DNA of 64,000 nucleotides. It comes from Candidatus Thiothrix putei (lineage in GTDB: Bacteria > Pseudomonadota > Gammaproteobacteria > Thiotrichales > Thiotrichaceae). Positions 16,858-26,344 of the stretch are shown one piece after another (position 1 is the stretch's first letter; each line of letters opens with the position of its first letter). Made by a program: the position numbers and the translations under genes. The stretch lies in contig CP124756.1 of NCBI GenBank assembly GCA_029972225.1, positions 1,656,001 through 1,720,000 on the forward strand, written 5' to 3'. The notes beneath the pieces were generated by a model that saw nothing but the letters and a program-made list of their open reading frames with translations, ran no database searches and was not told where the DNA came from.

Positions 16858-17901
16858 TTAATTTTTTATTAGATTTTGAAAATCTGGATTTTTTAAATAC
16901 CATTCTAATGTTTTTATTAAACCAGAGTTAAATGTTTCAACGGGGATATAACCAAGGTCATGACGAATTTTTTTATTATCAATGGCATATCTTCTATCAT
17001 GTCCGAGTCTGTCTTTTACATACGTAATATATTGCTCATGTGGCACATTAAGTGAGTTAGAAAGATAAGAATCTAATAAGGCACATAATTCACGTATCAG
17101 ATTAATATTAGTTTGTTCATTATTGCCACCTATATTATAGGTTTCCCCAATTTTTCCTCTACGGATAATTAAATCAATTCCACGACTGTGATCATCAACA
17201 TACAACCAATCTCTGATTTGTTGGCCATCACCGTATATAGGAACGGTTTTTCCTTCCAATAAACATGATATAGCAAGTGGGATTAGCTTTTCAGGATATT
17301 GATAAGGACCATAATTGTTTGAACAGTTGCTAGTTGTGGTTTGTAACTTATAAGTGTGTTGATAGGCTCTGACAATATGATCAGAAGCTGCCTTACTTGC
17401 CGCATACGGTGAATTTGGTGCATACGATGTGGTTTCCGTAAATGCAGGATCAGTAGGAGAGAGTGTTCCATACACTTCATCTGTCGAAACATGATGGAAA
17501 CGATGTGCAATCCCCGGCTTTTCATCTAACCAAATTGTTTTTGCCGCTTTCAACAAGCTATGTGTGCCATCAATATTGGTTTTCAGGAAAGCATCAGGAC
17601 CATAAATAGAACGATCAACATGTGATTCAGCTGCAAAGTGTACTATCGTGTCAATATTTTCTTCACGAAGCAATTCAATCACTAAGGCTTGATCGAGAAT
17701 ATCACCATGCACAAAACGGAAATTACTTTTTCCATCATGAGCTTGTAGATTTTCGCGCCGTCCTGCATAGGTCAATGCATCTAGTACTACAATATGGGCA
17801 TCAGGGTATTGCTCAAACCAATAATGCACAAAATTCGTGCCTATAAAACCAGCTCCGCCAGTGATGAGTAAACGTTGAGGATTATGTGTAGCCGTTGTCA
17901 T
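16858..17901 (-). CDS. rfbB: dTDP-glucose 4,6-dehydratase
   Basis: A 347-residue extended SDR: GGAGFIGTNFVHYW is the NAD-binding TGxxGxxG motif, followed by LDALTYAGRRENL, HFAAESHVDRS and the catalytic YAASKAASDH (YxxxK), then SNNYGPYQYPEKLIPL, all diagnostic of RmlB/RfbB. It converts dTDP-glucose to dTDP-4-keto-6-deoxyglucose, the second step towards dTDP-L-rhamnose. It lies downstream of the IS-split rfbD and keeps an intact frame, so dTDP-4-keto-6-deoxyglucose can still be made for other deoxy-sugars even if rhamnose synthesis is blocked here. Confidence 0.95.
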   Translation of the reverse strand: MTTATHNPQRLLITGGAGFIGTNFVHYWFEQYPDAHIVVLDALTYAGRRENLQAHDGKSNFRFVHGDILDQALVIELLREENIDTIVHFAAESHVDRSIYGPDAFLKTNIDGTHSLLKAAKTIWLDEKPGIAHRFHHVSTDEVYGTLSPTDPAFTETTSYAPNSPYAASKAASDHIVRAYQHTYKLQTTTSNCSNNYGPYQYPEKLIPLAISCLLEGKTVPIYGDGQQIRDWLYVDDHSRGIDLIIRRGKIGETYNIGGNNEQTNINLIRELCALLDSYLSNSLNVPHEQYITYVKDRLGHDRRYAIDNKKIRHDLGYIPVETFNSGLIKTLEWYLKNPDFQNLIKN

Positions 17902-18550
17902 ATAAAGTTACTTTATGAATTTCTTTGTTTAAGTTCGCCCAGCATAGCACGTAAGCTGTCACGCCAATGGGGGAACGGTGTTTCTAATATACTTTCAGTT
18001 GTGCTTTTATCCATCACACTGAAAGTAGGTCGTTGTGCAGGTGTTGGGTAAGCTACGCTGCGAATAGGTTTAATCGGTATAGTATTTGTCAATATGCCTA
18101 AAGTTAAAGCTTCTGTTTGAATAGCGACTGCAAAGTCATACCAACTTGCTACTCCATTATCAGCACAGTGAAATATGCCTTGTGCTTGCTTGTCGACTAA
18201 TGCCCATAAAGTAATAGCTAACGTCCGTGCCCATGTCGGTGTACCTATTTGATCATACACTATGCTCAATTGTGGCTTGTCAGTCATGAGGCGCAACATT
18301 GTTTTTACAAAGTTATGTCCATGAGATGAATAAAGCCATGAAGTACGCACAATTAATGCTTCAGGTAGCAGCGTTTGTATTACTTGTTCGCCTGCTAATT
18401 TACTCGAACCATAAACACTGAGTGGTCTAGCTGGTGTATTAGGCAGATAGGGGGTTGTTTGTTGTCCGTCAAACACAAAGTCAGTGGAAATTTGCACCAG
18501 TTGAATGTTTTGACCATTAGCACAGCGTTCAGCGACAGCTTTTGCTAATA

Positions 18551-19932
18551 GAGCCACTTGCAAAATTACATTTTCAGCGTGAACCTTCCTTCATCTGAAG
18601 GAAAAAAGAAGTGTGGGCTGCCGTTTTCGGCGATAATAGAAGCATCAAAACAACCATTAAGCCCACGCTATGAATTCTACCGAACGCGCCCTGATTGCAC
18701 AACGCTGGAGTTTGCTGCAAATTGAAATACTGCCTTGCTTCAATGATGCCTTTGGCACATTGACCCCCAAGCTTGAAAAGCTCATTCACGTACTGGAGCT
18801 GACGCGCATTGAAGATTTTGTGCGCTCTTTTCGTGATGGGTCTGGACGGCCAGCGACGGAGCGATCTTGGTTTGCCAATGCTTTTGTCGCCAAAAGCGTG
18901 CTCAATATTGTCAATACGCGAGCACTCATTGACCGGCTGCAAAACGATCGCTCCCTGCGACGCATCTGCGGGTTTCCCCTGACCAAGAAACTGCCTTCCG
19001 AATCCACCTTTTCACGTGCCTTCGCTGAATTTGCTGAACAGCGTTTAGCGGAACGTGTGCATGAAACGTTGGTGAAAACGTATTTGGGCGATGCGCTGAT
19101 CGGCCACCTGTGTCGGGATTCAACAGCCATTGAGGCACGTGAACGGCCTGTTGCCGAGGAAAAGCCAAAGAAAAAACAAGGGCAAACACGGATTCAGCGC
19201 CAACGGGAACAGTCACTTCAGCAAGCACTCGATGAGATACCGGTTCAGTGTAACCGGGGGACGAAGAAGAATGCCCAAGGCTACAAGCACAGTTGGAACG
19301 GCTACAAACTGCATATCGATACCGCCGATTGTGGTGTCCCGATAGCAGCCATTCTGTCTTCCGCCTCCTTTCACGACAGCGGGGCAGCCATCCCACTCTC
19401 TCAAATCAGTGCCCAACGTGTCACCAGTCTCTACGACCTGATGGATGCGGCCTATTGCAGTGCTGATTTGCACGAATACAGCCGTCATCTGGGGCATGTC
19501 CCTCTGATTGATCACAATCCTCGCGGCGGACAGAAAGAAGCGTTTGAACCTGCTGATGCCGAGCGTTACAAAATTCGCAGCACCGTAGAACGAACCAATG
19601 CCCGCCTGAAGGATGAATTTGGTGGTCGGAATGTGTGGGTGCAAGGTGCGCAAAAAGTTTACAGCCACTTGATGTTTGGGATTTTGGTGTTGAGTGCTGA
19701 TCAACTGATGCGTGTCTTGTTATAAAGCGACTGGGTTTGAAAAAACACGGGAAGACTGACTGAAAAACAGGAGCAGTCGCATCGGTATGGGTGAAATTTA
19801 GCAAAAGTTACGGTAAAACTGAAAAAGCTCAGGTTTCGTTGGTCAAATTGAGTAAAAAATCGGCTGAATATGCGGCGTTCGGTCAATGCTGAAAATTGAG
19901 CAACTCAGTTTGTCGGATTTTGCAAGTCGCTC
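18551..19932 (+). mobile_element. IS5-like insertion sequence, copy 1 (intact), in rfbD
   Basis: 1382 bp with 16-bp terminal inverted repeats (GAGCCACTTGCAAAAT / GAGCGACTTGCAAAAT, one mismatch) and a 4-bp target duplication AATA (18547-18550 and 19933-19936). It encodes one DDE transposase. The copy inside tnpB at 34380-37357 has the same length after removing its own insertion and is nearly identical, so transposition is recent. Confidence 0.93.
18670..19725 (+). CDS. IS4/IS5-superfamily DDE transposase
   Basis: A 351-residue transposase with an N-terminal helical domain (SFRDGSGRPATERSWFANAF, DUF772-like) and a catalytic domain: RDSTAIEARE with the first aspartate, LYDLMDAAYCSADL with the second, and RSTVERTNARLKDEFGGR with the final glutamate in the Y/R-x-E arrangement of IS5-type enzymes. 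A basic lysine-rich loop (EEKPKKKQGQTR) separates the first two. The frame is complete and flanked by intact terminal repeats, so the element is probably active. It differs from the interrupted copy at residue 20 (Ile here, Val there). Confidence 0.9.
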   Translation: MNSTERALIAQRWSLLQIEILPCFNDAFGTLTPKLEKLIHVLELTRIEDFVRSFRDGSGRPATERSWFANAFVAKSVLNIVNTRALIDRLQNDRSLRRICGFPLTKKLPSESTFSRAFAEFAEQRLAERVHETLVKTYLGDALIGHLCRDSTAIEARERPVAEEKPKKKQGQTRIQRQREQSLQQALDEIPVQCNRGTKKNAQGYKHSWNGYKLHIDTADCGVPIAAILSSASFHDSGAAIPLSQISAQRVTSLYDLMDAAYCSADLHEYSRHLGHVPLIDHNPRGGQKEAFEPADAERYKIRSTVERTNARLKDEFGGRNVWVQGAQKVYSHLMFGILVLSADQLMRVLL

Positions 19933-20215
19933 AATAGTTCAGGAGCTGTGGCATTAATACGCCATGCATTAACTTGATCAGTTTCGGCTTTATCGACTGC
20001 TGTGTAAGCGGCTGCGTTGACGATAATGTCAGGTTTGTATTTATTCAGTGCAGCCTCAATTTGTAGCGGTTGGGTAATGTCCAGTATATCTGCATCGGTC
20101 GCTATCAGCATGTATTTGGAGGGACAGGTAGCTTTTAATTCAAAACCCAGTTGTCCATTTGCACCCGTCACCAGAACCTTGATTAGAGATTCATTTCTTG
20201 GTAGAAATTGATGAT

Positions 20216-20764
20216 TCATGCAAATTTATCCGCTTCATGCCAGTATTTACCTGCCGCATCTTTCGCAGAGAGTTGCGGCATTTCTCCATTAACCAACGGC
20301 CACTGGATACCAATTGTAGAATCATTCCAATGTAGGCAACGATCGTATTGTGGCGCATACGGCTCAGTGCATTTATACAAAAAATCAGCAGATTCACTTA
20401 ACACATAAAAGCCATGTGCAAAACCGGGTGGAATCCACAGCATACGATGATTATCCGCGCTGAGTTCAATACCAAACCACTGCCCAAATGTTGGTGATGA
20501 TTGGCGTAGGTCAACAGCGACATCAAAGACTGCCCCGGTAGTTACTCTTACCAATTTTCCTTGGGTTTGCTGAAGCTGATAATGCAGGCCACGTAAGATA
20601 CCTTGCCCAGAACGGCTATGGTTATCCTGTACAAAGGTGAGATTTAAACCTAATGAGACAAGTGTTTCGCTATTCCACGTTTCCATGAAAAAACCACGCG
20701 CATCCCCAAAAACAGTAGGTTCGATGATTTTGACATCGGGGATATGTGTTGGAATCAGTTTCAT
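20216..20764 (-). CDS. rfbC: dTDP-4-dehydrorhamnose 3,5-epimerase
   Basis: A 182-residue cupin-fold epimerase: [34 protein letters not shown] with the catalytic histidine of the LRGLHYQ motif, [19 protein letters not shown], and [15 protein letters not shown] are all family signatures. It acts between RfbB and RfbD in dTDP-L-rhamnose synthesis. It overlaps rfbA upstream and the broken rfbD downstream, each by 4 bp (ATGA type), so the three were a coupled unit before the IS insertion. Confidence 0.95.
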   Translation of the reverse strand: MKLIPTHIPDVKIIEPTVFGDARGFFMETWNSETLVSLGLNLTFVQDNHSRSGQGILRGLHYQLQQTQGKLVRVTTGAVFDVAVDLRQSSPTFGQWFGIELSADNHRMLWIPPGFAHGFYVLSESADFLYKCTEPYAPQYDRCLHWNDSTIGIQWPLVNGEMPQLSAKDAAGKYWHEADKFA

Positions 20765-21645
20765 GCTACTAATCCTATAAGGTAATCGCCATAGCCACTT
20801 TTCTTCAAGGGTTCTGCTAATCTGAAGAGTTGTTCTTGATCAATAAAGCCCATTCGCCAGGCAATTTCTTCAGGGCAAGCAATTTTTAACCCTTGTCTTT
20901 CTTCAATTACACGAATGTAATTAGATGCATCCAGTAATGAGGCATGTGTACCCGTATCTAACCAAGCTGTGCCTCGTTTTAGCATTTCAACCTGTAATTG
21001 CCCTGCTTCAAGATACATTTGATTAAGAGTGGTGATTTCCAATTCGCCACGAGGCGAAGGTCGTACCTCACGTGCCATATTTACGACTTGGTTATCGTAA
21101 AAATACAAGCCAGTCACAGCATAGTGTGAGCGTGGTTTAGCAGGTTTTTCTTCAATGCTCAATGCCTTACCCTGGGGGTCAAAATCCACTACGCCGTAGC
21201 GTTCAGGATCTTTAACATAATAAGCAAACACTGTTGCTCCATTTTTTTGTTGGGAAACGGTTTGTAAGCGTTGTGAAAGCCCTTCTCCGTAGTAAATGTT
21301 GTCACCTAAAATTAAAGTGGTCGGTGCATTTCCTACAAAGTCTGCTCCGATTAGAAATGCTTGTGCTAGTCCTTCTGGTTTTGGTTGTACCGCATATTCA
21401 ATATTTAAACCCCACTGTGAGCCATCAGCTAATAATTGTTGGAACTGGCTAGAGTCTTCAGGTGTCGTGATGATCAGAATATCTCGGATATCGGAAAGCA
21501 TCAGCACCGTCAGGGGGTAGTATATCATAGGTTTATCATAAACAGGCATAAGCTGTTTGCTAACTGCTTTCGTTAGTGGGTACAAGCGTGTACCACTCCC
21601 TCCTGCAAGAATAATACCTTTGCGTTTACTTAATAGAGTTGACAT
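20761..21645 (-). CDS. rfbA: Glucose-1-phosphate thymidylyltransferase
   Basis: A 294-residue nucleotidyltransferase with the pyrophosphorylase signature [16 protein letters not shown], then [28 protein letters not shown] and [13 protein letters not shown]. It makes dTDP-glucose from dTTP and glucose-1-phosphate, the first committed step to dTDP-rhamnose. It starts 14 bp after wecC and overlaps rfbC, so regulation is presumably that of the whole cluster. Confidence 0.95.
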   Translation of the reverse strand: MSTLLSKRKGIILAGGSGTRLYPLTKAVSKQLMPVYDKPMIYYPLTVLMLSDIRDILIITTPEDSSQFQQLLADGSQWGLNIEYAVQPKPEGLAQAFLIGADFVGNAPTTLILGDNIYYGEGLSQRLQTVSQQKNGATVFAYYVKDPERYGVVDFDPQGKALSIEEKPAKPRSHYAVTGLYFYDNQVVNMAREVRPSPRGELEITTLNQMYLEAGQLQVEMLKRGTAWLDTGTHASLLDASNYIRVIEERQGLKIACPEEIAWRMGFIDQEQLFRLAEPLKKSGYGDYLIGLVA

Positions 21646-21659
21646 TTTTTTACTCTCTA

Positions 21660-22922
21660 CTATTGAATAACACCGCAGAAATCGAAAAGATTGACGAGTC
21701 GTATTTGAGTCGTCTTAAATTCTTTGTGAGCGACTAATAACATGAAAATATCAGCTTTTTTTAGAGAATCTTCAAGCGATGCGAGTTTGAAAGAGCTGGT
21801 GTTTATACCCAACTCATGGGGATTGATTAAGAGGTCGATATTTGGTTCTACAGCAATAATACTTAAATTTTCCTGACTTAACTTCTGTACAATATGTAAA
21901 GCAGGTGATTCGCGTAAGTCATCAATATCTGGTTTGAATGCTAAGCCAAGACAAGCAATCACTGGTTTTCTGCCGTTATCACGTTCAAAAATCAGTGCGG
22001 AATTTTTAATTTTCTCAATAACCCACTCAGTCTTATAGTTATTGACTTCCCGTGCAGTACGAATCAGAGGTGACTCATCTGGTGTCTTGCTAACAATAAA
22101 CCAAGGATCTACAGCAATACAATGCCCACCAACCCCCGGCCCTGGTTGTAGAATATTCACCCGTGGATGACGGTTGGCCAGTTTAATTAACTCCCAAACA
22201 TTAATATCCAGCTTGTCACAAATAATAGAAAGTTCATTAGCAAACGCAATATTCACATCGCGGAAGCTGTTTTCTGTCAGTTTACACATTTCTGCGGTGC
22301 GTGCGGTGGTTGAGATGCACTCACCTTTCACAAAGGTCTGATATAATTCAATGGCACGTTCAGAACAGTGTGGGGTCATGCCGCCAATAACACGATCATT
22401 GTTCACCAGTTCTTGCATAATTTTGCCCGGTAACACGCGTTCAGGGCAGTAGGCGAGGTTGATGTTTAATATTGGGTTTTGGATATTGAATGGGTGAGGG
22501 ACAAGATCAGGGCGTTCTTCCGATAACCATTGGGCGACATCCTCAGTGGTACCAACAGGAGAAGTCGATTCCAGTATCACTAAATCACCCTGTTTCAACA
22601 CTGGGGCAATAGAGCGTACCGCCGCTTCTACATAACTCACATCTGGCTGATGATCACCTTTGAAAGGCGTTGGTACAGCAATCAAAAACGCATCCGCTGG
22701 CTCTGGTACAGTCGTCGCACGCAAATAGCCGGTAGTTACAGCAGTTTTCACTACATCATCTAAATCAGGTTCGACAATATGAATCTTGCCCTGATTAATC
22801 GTATCAACTGCTATTTGGTTTATATCAACCCCAATAACTTTCTTGCCAGCAGAAGCAAATGCCGCAGCAGTAGGCAGACCGATATAGCCCATACCGATAG
22901 TGGAAATGGTTTTAAAAGCCAT
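21660..22922 (-). CDS. wecC: UDP-N-acetyl-D-mannosamine dehydrogenase
   Basis: A 420-residue UDP-sugar dehydrogenase: [20 protein letters not shown] is the NAD-binding motif, ESTSPVGTT lies before the substrate-binding region, [21 protein letters not shown] is typical of WecC rather than Ugd, and [16 protein letters not shown] holds the catalytic cysteine. The C-terminal domain has [17 protein letters not shown]. It oxidises UDP-ManNAc to UDP-ManNAcA. The partner epimerase wecB is 19 bp upstream. Together they supply an acidic amino sugar for the polysaccharide. Confidence 0.92.
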   Translation of the reverse strand: MAFKTISTIGMGYIGLPTAAAFASAGKKVIGVDINQIAVDTINQGKIHIVEPDLDDVVKTAVTTGYLRATTVPEPADAFLIAVPTPFKGDHQPDVSYVEAAVRSIAPVLKQGDLVILESTSPVGTTEDVAQWLSEERPDLVPHPFNIQNPILNINLAYCPERVLPGKIMQELVNNDRVIGGMTPHCSERAIELYQTFVKGECISTTARTAEMCKLTENSFRDVNIAFANELSIICDKLDINVWELIKLANRHPRVNILQPGPGVGGHCIAVDPWFIVSKTPDESPLIRTAREVNNYKTEWVIEKIKNSALIFERDNGRKPVIACLGLAFKPDIDDLRESPALHIVQKLSQENLSIIAVEPNIDLLINPHELGINTSSFKLASLEDSLKKADIFMLLVAHKEFKTTQIRLVNLFDFCGVIQ

Positions 22923-22941
22923 AATTTATTCCCAATCCTGA

Positions 22942-24063
22942 TTAATTCTTGTTTAGCAGTGTTTGCACAATCCGTTGACAGGCTTTGCCATCGCCATATG
23001 GATTGTGTGCAAAGCCCATCGTTTCATAGGTGTGGCGATCATCCAGCAAAATGCTGGCTTCCTGTACAATCTTATCGGCATCCGTTCCCACCAGTTTTAC
23101 CGTGCCTGCCTGTACAGCTTCTGGGCGTTCGGTAGTGTCACGCATCACTAATACCGGCTTACCGAGTGAGGGGGCTTCTTCCTGAATTCCGCCAGAATCG
23201 GTCAAAATCAAGTAAGCCCGATTCATGAGGTATACAAAGGGTAGGTAGTCTTGTGGGTCAATCAAGTGAATGTTGCTGTTGTGACTCAGTAAACGATTCA
23301 CTGGCTCATGGACATTTGGGTTCAAGTGCACTGGGTACACAATCTCCAAATCATCCCGCTGGGCAAGCTGTGCCAGTGCCTGACAAATACGCTCAAACCC
23401 ATCCCCAAAACTTTCTCGCCGATGCCCTGTCACCAGTAGCAATTTCTTCGTGGGATGTAAAAAACGGAATTGACTCGCTAACTGGTCTTCCAGTGTGGAG
23501 TTTTGTTGAATCCGCTGGATAACCTCTAGTAGTGCATCAATAACGGTATTGCCTGTAATGATAATTTGTTCAGACGCAACATTTTCTGTCTTCAAGTTCT
23601 CCGCAGCCAATGCTGTTGGAGCAAAATGCAGGTCGGTAATTGCACCACTCAGCTTACGATTAATCTCTTCTGGCCAAGGGGAGTAAATGTTGCCAGTACG
23701 TAACCCTGCTTCTACGTGTCCAACTGGGATTTTCTGATAATATGCCGCCAAACTTGCGGCAAATGTTGTTGTTGTGTCGCCATGTACGAGAATCCGGTTA
23801 GGCTGGAAAGTTGTCAATACACCCCGTAACTCGGTAAGTACGCGACAAGTAATATCGGTTAAATCTTGCCCTGGTTGCATGATGTTCAGATCGTATTCCG
23901 GCACGATATCGAACAATTCTAATACTTGATCCAGCATTTGGCGGTGCTGCGCGGTAACACACACTCGAGCATCAAAAGCAGGGTTGGCTTGCAATGCTTT
24001 TACTAAAGGAGCCATTTTGATGGCTTCTGGGCGTGTGCCAAAAACGATGAGGATTTTTTTCAT
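22942..24063 (-). CDS. wecB: UDP-N-acetylglucosamine 2-epimerase (non-hydrolysing)
   Basis: A 373-residue GT-B-fold epimerase: [18 protein letters not shown] at the N-terminus, [36 protein letters not shown] and [20 protein letters not shown] are the conserved WecB motifs. It interconverts UDP-GlcNAc and UDP-ManNAc, the substrate of the next gene product WecC. It lies 4 bp after ugd. The protein is of normal family length with no visible lesions. Confidence 0.95.
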   Translation of the reverse strand: MKKILIVFGTRPEAIKMAPLVKALQANPAFDARVCVTAQHRQMLDQVLELFDIVPEYDLNIMQPGQDLTDITCRVLTELRGVLTTFQPNRILVHGDTTTTFAASLAAYYQKIPVGHVEAGLRTGNIYSPWPEEINRKLSGAITDLHFAPTALAAENLKTENVASEQIIITGNTVIDALLEVIQRIQQNSTLEDQLASQFRFLHPTKKLLLVTGHRRESFGDGFERICQALAQLAQRDDLEIVYPVHLNPNVHEPVNRLLSHNSNIHLIDPQDYLPFVYLMNRAYLILTDSGGIQEEAPSLGKPVLVMRDTTERPEAVQAGTVKLVGTDADKIVQEASILLDDRHTYETMGFAHNPYGDGKACQRIVQTLLNKN

Positions 24064-24067
24064 TTAG

Positions 24068-25234
24068 TTAGTCACTCCCAAACACATCTCGCGTATAGAC
24101 TTTTGCAGCGACATCCCGAATATCATCGGTTACACGATTCGCCACAATCACATCACTCATCTGCTTAAATGCTTCCACATTACGTATTACTGCCGAGCGG
24201 AAAAACGTTTCTTCGCCCAACACTGGCTCATACACCACCACATCAATCCCCTTTGCTTTGATACGTTTCATAATCCCCTGAATCGAAGAGGCTCGAAAGT
24301 TATCCGACCCCGCCTTCATAATCAGCCGGTAAATCCCCACTACCCTTGGGTTACGACGGATAATGTCATCCGCGATGAAATCCTTACGGGTGCGGTTAGC
24401 TTCCACTATCGCATTGATTAGGTTTTGCGGCACTTGGTTGTAGTTCGCCAACAACTGTTTGGTGTCTTTTGGTAAGCAATAACCGCCATAACCAAACGAC
24501 GGATTGTTATAATGGTTGCCAATACGCGGGTCGAGACACACTCCGTCAATAATCTGGCGCGTATTTAGTCCATGTGTCGCCGCATACGTATCCAACTCAT
24601 TAAAATACGCCACCCGCATCGCTAGATAAGTATTAGCAAACAGCTTGATTGCCTCTGCTTCGGTCGAATCGGTGAACAGGGTAGGGATGTCCCGCTTGAT
24701 TGCCCCTTGCTGCAACAATTCGGCAAAAGTTGCTGCCCGCTGGGAACGTTCGCCTATCACAATCCGCGCCGGGTAGAGGTTGTCATACAAGGCTTTGCCT
24801 TCGCGCAAAAATTCCGGCGAAAACAAAATGTTGTCGCTACCAGTGTCTTGTCGCAGCCGTGCTGTATAGCCCACTGGCACGGTAGACTTGATTACTATTA
24901 CCGCCTCTGGGTTGATAGCCATCACATCCCGCACCACCATTTCCACTGAACGGGTATTGAAGGTGTTGGTTTGCGTGTCGTAATCGGTTGGTGTGGCAAT
25001 AATCACAAACGCAGCCTCACGGTAGGCATCTGCCTTATCCAATGTGGCACGAAATTGCAGATCCTGCCGTTGCAAGAACGTCTCAATTTCGGTATCCACA
25101 ATTGGCGATTGCCGTGCATTTAATTGCGCCACTTTTTCTGGCACGATGTCCAACGCCACGACTTCATGGTGTTGTGCCAATAACAAAGCATTGGAAAGTC
25201 CGACGTAGCCCGTCCCGGCGATAGCGATTTTCAT
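24068..25234 (-). CDS. ugd: UDP-glucose 6-dehydrogenase
   Basis: A 388-residue dehydrogenase with [18 protein letters not shown] (NAD-binding), [30 protein letters not shown] and [19 protein letters not shown], in which the cysteine of GGYCLPKD is catalytic. This is the short class of Ugd seen in E. coli-type polysaccharide loci. It makes UDP-glucuronate from UDP-glucose with two NAD+. Glucuronate in the polymer fits with the heparinase-like gene at the end of the cluster. It is placed between cysC and wecB with short gaps. Confidence 0.94.
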   Translation of the reverse strand: MKIAIAGTGYVGLSNALLLAQHHEVVALDIVPEKVAQLNARQSPIVDTEIETFLQRQDLQFRATLDKADAYREAAFVIIATPTDYDTQTNTFNTRSVEMVVRDVMAINPEAVIVIKSTVPVGYTARLRQDTGSDNILFSPEFLREGKALYDNLYPARIVIGERSQRAATFAELLQQGAIKRDIPTLFTDSTEAEAIKLFANTYLAMRVAYFNELDTYAATHGLNTRQIIDGVCLDPRIGNHYNNPSFGYGGYCLPKDTKQLLANYNQVPQNLINAIVEANRTRKDFIADDIIRRNPRVVGIYRLIMKAGSDNFRASSIQGIMKRIKAKGIDVVVYEPVLGEETFFRSAVIRNVEAFKQMSDVIVANRVTDDIRDVAAKVYTRDVFGSD

Positions 25235-25279
25235 GGTTTTTAGAAATACTTAGAGTTGAAAATAGTGAGAATTTTAGCG

Positions 25280-25927
25280 CTATACAAGCGACAATACTTT
25301 CCGTTGTTCACTAAGCCGAATATTTCCATGCTGAATAAGATAAGACACAATGCGTTCTACTTCTTCATGGATTGATACATCAGGTGTTGCGGTCAGTTCT
25401 GGTGCCAGAGGTGCTTCATACGGTGAATCAATGCCGGTAAAATACTTGATTTGTCCAGCCCGCGCTTTTTGGTACAAGCCCTTGGGATCACGTTCTTCAC
25501 AGATTTCTAGGGGGACATCCATATACAACTCCATGAACTCACCAGGCTCCAACATATCGCGCACCATCTGCCGATCTGCCCGAAAGGGAGAAATAAATGC
25601 TGTAATCACAATCAGTCCAGCATCCACCATCAACTTAGCAGCCTCACCAATTCTGCGGATGTTTTCTACCCGATCTGCATCACTAAATCCTAAATCTTTA
25701 CTCAAGCCGTGGCGTACATTGTCACCGTCTAACAAGTAAGTGCGAAATCCCATTTCATACAAACGGCATTCTAACGCATCAGCCAACGTTGATTTGCCTG
25801 AACCACTTAAGCCTGTGAGCCACAATACAAATGGCTTTTGTCCATTCATACGAATGCGTTCTGCTTTAGAAAGTCGATGGGAGTGCCATGTAAGATTGTT
25901 TTTCATAAAGTTAGACTCTGTATTCAT
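25280..25927 (-). CDS. cysC: Adenylylsulfate (APS) kinase
   Basis: A 215-residue P-loop kinase: [18 protein letters not shown] (Walker A at residues 39-46), [18 protein letters not shown] and [15 protein letters not shown] are diagnostic for CysC. It phosphorylates APS to PAPS. It is the first gene of the minus-strand polysaccharide cluster, not part of a sulfate-assimilation operon, and the cluster contains two PAPS-dependent sulfotransferases, so its likely job is sulfate activation for glycan sulfation. The first ATG has AAGG only 2 bases away; an alternative ATG lies 7 codons in (25906). APS supply must come from an ATP sulfurylase (or from reverse dissimilatory sulfur oxidation) outside the window. 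Confidence 0.94.
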   Translation of the reverse strand: MNTESNFMKNNLTWHSHRLSKAERIRMNGQKPFVLWLTGLSGSGKSTLADALECRLYEMGFRTYLLDGDNVRHGLSKDLGFSDADRVENIRRIGEAAKLMVDAGLIVITAFISPFRADRQMVRDMLEPGEFMELYMDVPLEICEERDPKGLYQKARAGQIKYFTGIDSPYEAPLAPELTATPDVSIHEEVERIVSYLIQHGNIRLSEQRKVLSLV

Positions 25928-26125
25928 TACCTTCTTGCGAGAATTACAATAAAAAAATATTGTCGCTGTTGAGGAAGGTGATTTCCGTGTAGATGGTTAT
26001 TATACTGATTAGGTTTAATAAGCCGCTAGATGCGCTACCGCCCTACCTTGTATTGCCCGGTATGGTTTCGGTTTGGTATTCCTAATTGATGAGCGATAGC
26101 TTAACTCGAAAAGCCGATGAATGGT

Positions 26126-26141
26126 TGTGATGACGGTCACA
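26126..26141. promoter_or_regulatory. CRP/Vfr-type binding site
   Basis: TGTGATGACGGTCACA matches the TGTGA-N6-TCACA consensus of CRP-family cAMP receptors at all ten conserved positions. It lies between the divergent cysC and pta operons, about 200 bp from each start codon, so it could serve either one. The regulator itself is not in the window. Confidence 0.6.
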
Positions 26142-26295
26142 CGTGTCTGAATAAAGTGACGATCACCCTAAGAAGTAAACAATATAATGCAACGACGTTC
26201 ATCGGATTGCCACAAAACGCCATTGGCAGCCACCCCTTGATCCGGTATGATAATTGCTGCAATGCACAAAATCATCCAATAGACATACTTCTTGC

Positions 26296-26340
26296 TCCCA
26301 TCGCCCCTTGAGGGAGAGGGGCAGGGGGTGAGGGGTAAAC
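26296..26340. repeat. G/C-rich interspersed repeat abutting pta
   Basis: Reads GCTCCCATCGCCCCTTGAGG then GAGAGGGGCAGGGGGTGAGG. It belongs to the same broad family as the repeats at 1742, 29656 and 47578. Its last bases supply an in-frame TAA and a GAGGGG stretch 9 bases before the pta GTG start. Confidence 0.65.
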
Positions 26341-26344
26341 ACTC

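Larger units (their letters stand above)
17913..20219 (-). pseudogene. rfbD: dTDP-4-dehydrorhamnose reductase, split by an IS5-like element
   Basis: The N-terminal part (20219 down to 19933) carries VLVTGANGQLGFEL, the Rossmann motif, and VNAAAYTAVDKAE. The C-terminal part (18550 down to 17913) carries QISTDFVFDGQ, the SVYGSSKLAGE YxxxK motif and RTSWLYSSHG. The 1382-bp element at 18551-19932 with its AATA duplicate separates them. Joining the flanks with one AATA gives an exact frame reading APELLAKAVAE. The last step of dTDP-L-rhamnose synthesis is therefore lost from this locus unless another copy exists elsewhere. The start overlaps the rfbC stop by 4 bp. Confidence 0.93.
25928..26344. 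other. Divergent intergenic region between cysC and pta
   Basis: A 417-bp region without a credible gene. It holds a perfect CRP-type palindrome (26126-26141), a second shorter palindrome GTGACGATCAC at 26156-26166, and a G/C-rich interspersed repeat that ends 4 bp before the pta start. A minus-strand TATAAT sits at 25999-26004 but no good -35 was found for it. The polysaccharide cluster and the pta operon must both start here. Confidence 0.6.

Noticed and set aside
18585-18610. Hairpin TTCCTTC-ATCT-GAAGGAA near the left end of the IS5-like element as a terminator
   Set aside because: The run that follows is A on the plus strand, and on the minus strand the T-run precedes the stem, so it fits neither direction.
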